64,000 nucleotides of DNA, taken from positions 3,472,001-3,536,000 of the forward strand of contig JAHRBC010000005.1 of the NCBI GenBank assembly GCA_022702545.1, given 5' to 3'. Source of the DNA: Phycomyces nitens (Eukaryota > Mucoromycota > Mucoromycetes > Mucorales > Phycomycetaceae). The translations under genes were made by a program, and so were the position numbers. Of the stretch, positions 56,094-64,000 are shown piece by piece. Under the pieces are notes generated by a model. It worked only from the letters and a program-made list of their open reading frames with translations, was not told where the DNA came from and did not search any database. Within the stretch, counting starts at the first letter, position 1; each line of letters begins with the position of its first letter.

Positions 56094-58412
56094 CCGTATC
56101 ATACGTTTACATACAAGCCTCATTTGTTGATTTTTAAAAAATAAATTGTTTTTTATTTATTTTTTATTTATTTAATATATATATTTCTAGATGAATGCTC
56201 TAATCATATAATAATAATATATATGCTATTTCTAGAGTATTGTTTGATATTTTGCATCTAGCAAGACCAACAAGTTCCTACCTGATAGATATTGGGTACT
56301 GTCTTGGAGAAGAATGGTGCTATTTAATAGTAATAGGAGCAAAGATTAATTAAATAATCGTAATAGATCAAATTATTTGCTGTTGTACTTACAATGTTGA
56401 TATCGTGAGTAGATGGACTACTTGATAGATTCATGAGAATATCTCAGCATATTAGCTGTCAGTTGAGATTGTCTAAGAATTGTAAAGTTATTAGTATTCT
56501 AGATATTCATATATACTATATTATCAGCGGTTTTCTTACCTGTGTGATTGTTTGTTCAGGCATGCAGATGAGATTCTTAATATATCTAATAGAGAATAGA
56601 ACATAGTTATATATGTATAAGTAAAGAGATATATATAATTTGTAATAATATAATAGCTTACCATGATGTTTGATTACAAGATTGAGTGACATGCAAAGCC
56701 ATGACACTGCAAAAGAAGGGCCATTTTAGTATACTGATATTTATAAAATTCTTGACTGAATGATAAAGATTTGATATAAAATTTGCCAAATTTTTTAATA
56801 TTAAATTTTTAGGATTCGTTGTCTGAATGATTCCAATCAGTATACTGAAACGTCAAAGCGCAAAAAGCAAAAGGTGGGTTATTTTTTTTGTGCTTTTTTT
56901 TGTCACGAAAATTGGGGGGTTTCTTTTTTTTTCGTCCCATATTTTCTAGCCCCGAAGGATTCAGTTCTTTAAATTACTTTATATAGGTTGCTCTTTTCAA
57001 TATTAAAGCAGTGTCCTCATAGGATTCAGTATGAATTTGGTATGAATTCATGGCAGATACAGGCCAAAGATGTAGTTTATAATAGTTTTTATTGGATAAA
57101 AAAAGCTTTTCTAATGTTTTCTATTCGTTCTCATTTCTACTCCCTCCTAATTTTATTGCCTAATATGCTAGCCTTGCCCTTTTCTCAATTGGATGGGTAT
57201 TCTTTTACTCATCCGGAGAATATATGGGTTACCCTGGTCTACTAGACCCCCCCTACCTTCCTTTGTTACTTGCTGCGGCACTGCTTACGTGGGTGTTTGT
57301 TTTCTTTTGAAAAAAAAAGGGTGGCTAGATAATTTTCATAGGTGTATTTTAGCAGACTGTAAAATAATTTGAATGGAACAACAATACTTACATTGGTATT
57401 TATATCGAGAAAACTTGAATACTTTGATAAATGGTATAAAAAATTTCGGTAATATCTATGAAGAATATGTCAGGAAAATAATATAAACGTTGAGTGGTTA
57501 TATACTTACTTGGTCATCAGTGTAATGGGCGCAATAGGCGCAATGGCCAACCAGATGAAGAATATTTCGATTACATCTATTAGATAAGAGATTAGTAAAG
57601 TAATATAAGGGCTGAAAGGTTGTATACTTACTTGGTAATGGGTATAGCGGACACAATTACTGACCAGATGACATGGAATCGGCACATACCAGATGACCGA
57701 AAAAATTCTAATGAATGGAACGAATGTTAATAAAGCATGTCTAGTGTATAAAGGAGTGTCATCATACCATAATATACAGCAAAGTGCTCCTCTGTATTTG
57801 TTTGTAATGGGAGGCCGTGAATTACTAAGCAGAGCAATGAGCTTGTGGAAACTGAATGAGATAATAAAAAGAACATTACCAGTATACCAGAGTTATTGAC
57901 ATAAACCAGCAGCCCTTGTATGGATATAGAAAAGAATATCTGGACAAATATAAAGTCATGATGAGTAAAAAAAAATTTTAAAAGAGAATGATGCTTACCA
58001 TGCCGAAAAGTAAAGGAAAGGAAAAGAAAAGAAAAGAACAAAGGTTGAAAGCAATAATCCAATAGAGATCAATGGCGATATTGAGTGTCCCGAACGTGAC
58101 GTGGAACTAATAAGCCCACTTAATAAAACGATTTGTATTTTTGAAACAGAGCCCAAATATTACAAATGGATTAGTCAGTGCAAGCAAATTAAATGGATTA
58201 GCCAGTTGAAGCAGATTACTAAGTATACCTGACAGCATAATGTAAGCAAAGATCAAAATACTATAAAACCTCTTTAGAAAGAAGTATACTTTTTAATTAC
58301 TTTTAATTACTTTCTCATGTATGTATTATTTACGGAATATTTCAAAATTTATTGGAAAATAGATATTCATAATCAACGAACCTCACACTTTAATATATTT
58401 TTCTAGTATTCA

Positions 58413-59510
58413 ATGTCTCAATTTATATCATCAAGCTCTAAAAAGACCTACAAGTCGACTACCAAGAAGTCGATTGGTAAGACTAGTGGCACTAGACCAG
58501 CAGGAACCGTGATGCAGACGATCCTTCCTGCTCCAAGCAACAACGCTGAACAGGACGGCGCAGTGTTGTCAAACCTGTCGGCTCTTCAGACAAGACTGAA
58601 TGAGTCGCATGTCCTGTTGCAGCAGGTCCATCAAGGGATGGAATCCCTCAAGAACTCGAATGGCAACAGTAGCCAAGTTTCCCCCATCAAGCTCCACCAC
58701 CACAGATGTATATGAAGTATCGACTTCCATCGGTCTCGGTAGGATATCTATATATAAATATTAATTTTATATTGATGAATTACTTACCCTATGTCATATA
58801 GCGCCTCATACGATCAGAGACAAGGAATGTCTTGGTGTCTACACCATTGACAATGAATGAGGGGGCACTCTCTTCATCCAACCGGCCTATTGCAGACAAG
58901 GTCCGGATGTATATCCATCAACAGCCCGAAGGACAGCCTCTTGCGTCTGCAGTCATAGAGGAAAAAACAAGACGGCATATCTCGTACAAGCTAAACAGAG
59001 CTAACACCTCGCCAGAAAAGTTAGCTAAGCGAAACCAGTCTTCTCGTAGACGTACGAGAAAAACAAGAGTTAGTATAATATAATATTTGTTTTCATACTT
59101 CTAATACTTGATTTTGAAATAGGTCCTCGCCGCCTACAAGAGGCTGCATTTGGCAGACAGGGCGAACTTGGAGTCCAAGTATGGAGAGACAGTCGAGGAT
59201 CTCTTAGACAAAGAGATGTTGTCTGACATTGAGTCTGATGATGAGCAACGGGAGTATACCGTTTATACTCCCAGTAACAGACATCCTTTGGTAAGATATT
59301 GTTCGGGCAAATTTGATGTGCTTCATATAATTAATTAATTTGATTATGATATAGGTCGAGGAGTACTTGGGCGAGTTGAAAGCCCAGAGGAGCAAGGAAA
59401 AGAAGATGAAGGTCATTGACTTTTCTTCTTGTCCTGTTGAAAGTAGACATATTGAATTGTCAAAAGAGCAGAAGGCGCGTGTTGCCAAGTGGATTGCAAC
59501 ACGGCAATAA
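58413..59510 (+). pseudogene. T8 accessory gene, probable one-base deletion in exon 1
   Basis: Exons about 58413-58738, 58802-59068 (267 nt), 59123-59290 and 59355-59510. The first exon is Ser/Lys/Thr-rich, then a coiled-coil-like LQTRLNESHVLLQQVHQGM. Its frame must shift after NSSQVS, at the five-C run 58681-58685, to reach the reading that splices into RLIRSETRNVLV. Exon 2 ends in a basic patch (KRNQSSRRRTRKTR). Exon 3 has MLSDIESDDE, the counterpart of the MSDGES motif, but no PSWRSDE block. Exon 4 ends KARVAKWIATRQ. It is either a fresh pseudogene or a sequencing error. Confidence 0.65.
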
Positions 59511-60043
59511 AAATATTTGTATTTGGTTGTCTTGATATAATGGTCTTTATTGAATAAGTTGAAACAAGTTGTTGGGCTGGAAGATGATGGTGGTAGGATT
59601 GGCATTACTTGTTTTTGTATTGTTGAAGCATTAAAAAATAAAGAAAGACAAGATGGTGAGAAACAATATTATTTTTAATGGTTATTTTATTTTAGTCATA
59701 ATTATTGCAAAACAAATATTTAATAGTAAAATAAAATATTTTCATCGGCTTTATAAACTTGGAATTTAAATGAAAATTTTTAGTATATTATGTAGTATAA
59801 ACTTTAAAATATAGCTGATTATCGGGTATTAAATAAACAGCTACTTGGCTTATCGCATAATGAGCTGAAGAAAATAAATATTTGTTTTGATATCTGTTTT
59901 AAAGAACATGAAACTTGTATATATCAATCTAATATTTTAATCAATCTTAAAAATGTATTGATAAAATAACAGATGGTAAAGTAAAACAAGAAAAATAAGC
60001 ATTACGTGGCTGATGTTTGTGGTCAAAAACGCAATTTTTTTTA
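59511..60043. other. T8 spacer between convergent genes
   Basis: 533 bp of AT-rich DNA between two convergent stop codons, much longer than the 92-125 bp in the other elements. It contains several AATAAA-like signals and no coding feature. Confidence 0.5.
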
Positions 60044-63000
60044 TTAAGTGACGACTTTTCTAGGTAATGGAATAATCAGGCGTTTTTGAGACCCTTGTTG
60101 GAGATTGTGAGTTGTCAATGCAAAGCAAGAATGCAGACGATGTACTGGAATAATACACTCAATGGTCTCCTCTAAAAACCCCTTTTCCCACAGCTCCAGA
60201 CCTTGGTTGATCAACGGTTGATATCTGCCAGCATTATACGTCGGAAACCATTTGACGAAAGCAAAAGTAGAAACTCTTTCGATTCCACCAATCTTGATAA
60301 CATGAGTAAATAAATACTCAATCTGGCCAGGAAATGCAACGAATTCACTTGTCGAATTGTCCAGAAACAAGACTTGTACAAAAGAACCGCGCTTTTTCTT
60401 TTCACCACTCCAATACTCTTGTCCTAGCAACGAAATCTTCTTCATCTTGCGAATCCGGTCATTGATATAGACATGCCCTCCAAGTGGGATGCTATCCGTG
60501 GCACAGAAGGAAATCCCAGTGTCTTGGTAAGCCTTGTTATAGAATTCGACCAAGTACTTATAATGATTGCCAGTCATTATAGATAAAGGCGACAATTTCA
60601 ATGGCAACGAGGTCAATGGCAGGGCTTCACTTCCAGTGACATTAAACCATGGATTGGTGGCAGCTTGGAGGAACATGTTGAGATTGAATTGCATATATGG
60701 AGGGTGGCCGTACTCAGAGTTCACCAAGGATCTTACAGGCGTCGGTGCTATTTGAGCAACTTCTTGGAGAAATTCTACCATGGGTGGTGAAAGTTTGGCA
60801 GAATAGAACTGAAGAAAGTTGCTGATGAATCCCTTTTCCAAGAAGACCTTCATGAAAGTGACCTCGAATCCATTGCGGCGATTTGTCTTGATATTCTTGA
60901 GCTTGCCATTGTATCGTTCAAAGCTATACAACCAGAATGCATAGACAGGGCCAAAGTCAAGCATGGACTCACGTAAGTGCATATGCAGATGCATGTTTGG
61001 TGTGATGCTGACAGTTCCATACAAAATCTCGCACTTTTCACCAAAATTGCCAAGGAGCTGGTGTGCCTCGTCTATACTCTGAGTCGTGACAGATGGTCCT
61101 GTCAATAGACGGCATGCATCAACGAATACTAGCCAGTTATTGTAGTCTGTTTCTGGCAAAGCATTCTCCAGGACAACCAGCGAATACACAAGACACCACG
61201 ATCGCCACTCGTCTGCCTTCATATATGGGAACCCAGAAGCAATTTTGTTGGACAATACAGCATATCCAGGAGGAACAAGAATGGAATCTGCCAGATGTTG
61301 CATGCGGGCAAGAGTGGTGCTGGGAAAATAACCGAGGTCTCTCCAAATGCTGATCATCCGTTTGGCTGTACCAAGAAACAAGTTGTGCATAGGATCTACG
61401 ATCGTACACCGGACAGGATCAAAGTAGTGTAGGCGATGCAATTCAGAATATCGGGTACCATTGTTTTTCTCCAACTCTGCCCGTTCGACGTCTGATTCTG
61501 CATTGAACCACATTTCGGCATGCACAGCATTGGCTGCCTTTTCTCTTGGTGTCCAATTCTCAACGTCAAACCCAGAGTAATCGATCTTGCTCGATCCATC
61601 GATCACCGAAAACTGACGTGCACACTTGTGACAAGCGTTGGTGCTTGCATGCCCTGTAAATCCCGCGGTTTTTCTTGCAGCTGGTATATCGCAGGCAACA
61701 CACATGAGAGCAGCACGAACACGAACACCACCAGGGAACATGGCCGTCTTGATTGTCATTCCAGTGTAAAAGTCAACCAACTCGTCAACAAGAGGCTCAA
61801 GAAAGTTGTTCATCTGATCGGTCTTTGCTTCCTTTGGCCCTGGCATGACGCCAACAAGAATGATGTTTTCTGGCTTCATCCTTTCCTCTCTGGGCAAGTT
61901 ATTAATCGACAGATATAAAGCACCACTGGCATGAGTGCGCCCATCGAATGGCTGAAACCAATCCACGTTCAATGTCAACATGAGGGAATAGTCATCGTCA
62001 ACAAATGGCATATCATTATCATCGAGCAACTCATTCCACATTGCACCATCATATATGTCAAGGAAGGTGTTCTCCACGGTCTCTCTTGATCTCCATTGGA
62101 ACAGCTTGTCCTCAAATCCAGGCTTACAGAGATACTGTGTCAAAGTATTCTTGAGTGAGCTGTATGGGAATACCATGAACGGGATTGGATCTCTGGCAGA
62201 TGGATCGGTGAAAATTGGATTGTTGCAAATTTGGGTATGCGTGCTGGAGTATTTCTTGAAAGTGCATGTTGGCTGATGATTGTCTGGCGAGTAGATTGCA
62301 AAGCACTTGTTGCAAACGGTGTACTTTACAATGCCTTTGGTCATTACGTCAAATCCGGTCATTGCTTTCAAGGCATTGACAGTAAGTGGCAGGTCAGCAT
62401 CCTTCTCAAAGGCAACAAGAAGATGGTGAAAGAATTTGAGCAAGGCCGATCCTCCCGTTTGAACCAAGTAGAATGCTTGGAAGATAACGCCAAAGATAGC
62501 CATGAACTGGCTGGTTTGGGACATGTTATGAATCTTCAAGGATCCAACTACAAAGGAAAGTATATGATAAATAACTTGTATACAATTAAATATGTTTGTA
62601 TTTTATGTATACATACTTGAAGCCATCATTTGTTCAAAACCATTGCCGCCATCAATCTCAGTCTCATCTTCATTGCTAGATTCATCATTTGAATCGGAAT
62701 CCTCATTGTCAGCTGCAATGAGTGATGACTCAACATCTGATTCCTCCTCAACGTCAAAAACATCGTCTTCTCTCAAGAAAGGTATCTGTTGTCCAGTAGT
62801 TTCGACTGACATGATAGAAAAGCTGTCTTCATCTATAATAAAATAAAAGTTAGTACCTGTAATTGATAACCAAAATATATCGCACTTACAATCAATAAAC
62901 TCATTAGAAATATCAGGCATTATGATATCTGACTCTTCTTCAACTGTGCTTCTGACATTGGCTGTAATAATTAACAACAAACATTATTAGATTATGAATA

Positions 63001-63178
63001 ACGATATACAATTTCACTTACAATCATCTCTATCCTTGGGACCAATGCTTGACACATTATCAGAATTCTTATGGCGCATGAATGTCTGTGCATTCTGCAA
63101 TATTCCATTGGCTGTATATTTGGTACAGGCCGAACATTTGCACAGGAGGTTGTATGTTTCGTTTTTAATGTTATTCAT
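60044..63178 (-). CDS. T8 transposase (Plavaka/Tnp2-like), open
   Basis: Exons 63178-63022, 62961-62890, 62832-62617 and 62547-60044 join in one frame of 982 aa. The N-terminus has CKCSAC...FMRHK; linker exons are acidic (DDVFDVEEESDVESS). Exon 4 shows VCNKCFAIY, LNVDWFQPF, CDIPAARK, CHKCARQF and VDPMHNLFLGTAKRM, and the C-terminal domain ends IIPLPRKVVT. The motif spacing matches T3 and T4, but the sequence is clearly more distant. Together with T3 and T4 it is one of three uninterrupted transposase frames here, though its own accessory gene looks frameshifted. Confidence 0.86.
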
Positions 63179-64000
63179 AATAAAGATTATATGAGCAAGA
63201 GGTATTATATTTGGCTCTTTTTTATATGAATCGTATTTCAGAGCGAGACGATATATATTATTAATCCTATTATCAAACACACCATTTATTCATCATCGTC
63301 TTTTGATATCTGGGCTTTGAATCAATCTCCCTTAATATTTATAAGCATTACAAACCCAATCTCTTACATTCAAAAAAATTGGTGGATTACTAATGGTGCC
63401 GAAATTATTAATTATCCTTGAATATTATTTTTTTATTTTAAAATATTGGTCATTATTATTATGTACACATTGATTCATCTTAAATATATTGAATGTTTTG
63501 TCTATACAATCAATAAAAAAGCAATAATCGTAAAAATCGATATAGTTTATAAAAATGAAAAAAAAATAATGCCAATTTAATTTATTTATTTTGCAAAGTC
63601 AATTAAAATGTGTGCTATTTTGCGTCAAATATGCGATTTAGAGCTCATATATGAAATAAAATGCGAAATTAGGTCTCATCATTAAAAAATTGTCAAAATG
63701 ATGGAGTTAGAATTCATTTTTAAAAATTCGTAATAATTCAAAATCTCTAATTCTGGCTAATACAACCCTTCTTTTGCAGTGTGATGACTGGAGGCATCAA
63801 GTCATTAGTAAAGAGAAGCTTTGAGCAAATATTATTTTATGTTATTAAACCATGTAAAATGACCAAAGAGAAGAAGCCTGTTGATGATCTGTAAAGATAA
63901 TGGCAAAATTATTAAGTAATTACATAAAATAATAAGAATAAAATAATTACCAGTATGTGTATAAGAGCAAGAGGCAAAAGAGAAAGAACGAAAAATAATT

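Larger units (their letters stand above)
56705..63781 (-). mobile_element. T8, complete Plavaka/CACTA-like transposon (7077 bp)
   Basis: Ends CACTGCAAAAGAAGGG at 56705 and, inverted, the same 16 bases at 63781. TGA is duplicated at 56702-56704 and 63782-63784. Accessory gene on plus (58413-59510), transposase on minus (60044-63178). It is the most diverged lineage here. Stretch 56705-58412 contains several minus-strand CCAA|GTAAGTATA-like donors, but I could not assemble a convincing third gene. Stretches 59511-60043 and 63179-63781 hold no gene I can support. Confidence 0.9.
55643..64000. mobile_element. T7, CACTGGAAAA-ended element, interrupted by T8
   Basis: The left end is CACTGGAAAAAGTATATG at 55643. 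Visible parts are 55643-56704 and 63785-64000; T8 lies between, and the right end is outside the window. No coding exon can be assigned. It holds a hairpin, a short tandem repeat and several minus-strand GTAAG-type donors. Membership in the T1-T8 group rests on the terminus. Confidence 0.7.

Noticed and set aside
57727..58062. 111-aa minus-strand frame in T8 as the third gene
   Set aside because: Strongly hydrophobic, and it contains donor and acceptor signals that break the frame when spliced. I could not build a consistent exon chain.

Overview
The window looks like AT-rich, transposon-packed DNA of an early-diverging filamentous fungus, most likely Mucoromycota (Phycomyces/Mucor-like). Evidence: short GT-AG introns of about 45-90 nt, Plavaka-type (CACTA/Tnp2-like) transposases, a Ty3/gypsy element, a LINE-like element and two ordinary eukaryotic tRNA genes. 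The genus is a guess. I found no host protein gene. The two tRNA genes (Thr-AGT at 36595-36667, Asn-GTT at 46718-46790) are the only clear host anchors; almost everything else is mobile DNA.

Layout. Most of the window is a nest of cut-and-paste elements with CACTG(C/G)AAAA termini, labelled T1-T8 here, each inserted into an older one. Left half: T2 (4321-13251) is interrupted by T1 (ends 4320), T3 (5098-11436) and T4 (13252-31904). T4 is itself interrupted by T5 (17384-23478) and T6 (25407-31577). Right half: a second T4 copy (T4b, 47542-53901) and a second T5 copy (T5b, from 54092) sit in one arm of an inverted LTR repeat; T5b is cut by T7 (from 55643), and T7 by T8 (56705-63781). Five of these insertions show a perfect 3-bp target duplication (TGT, TTA, ATA, TAT, TGA), and several are confirmed by an uninterrupted paralogous site in the same window.

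Middle third: a truncated Ty3/gypsy element (31905-36542) ends about 50 bp from tRNA-Thr. A 5'-truncated LINE (36668 to about 40.0 kb) starts directly on the other side of that tRNA. Next come an unrelated CACTACG-ended element (T9, 40621-44079), a tandem array of three LTRs ending 7 bp before tRNA-Asn, and more LTR DNA just after it.

How the genes work together. In transposase orientation, T-type elements share a plan: a four-exon transposase gene, a convergent four-exon accessory gene ending about 90-125 bp away (533 bp in T8), and beyond the accessory gene's start a third transcript reading away from it, made of very small exons. In T4 this third transcript splices to a clean 138-codon reading frame. 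The transposase starts with a small CxCxxC...RH exon and acidic linker exons before a Tnp2-like catalytic exon. The accessory protein has no family I recognise. Its second exon is exactly 306 nt in four lineages, and it carries an MS(D/G)xE(S/T) motif, mostly followed by a WRSDE block. I infer a DNA-binding or regulatory partner comparable in role to TnpA of plant En/Spm. T3 is the only copy in which transposase, accessory gene, both termini and the target duplication all look intact.
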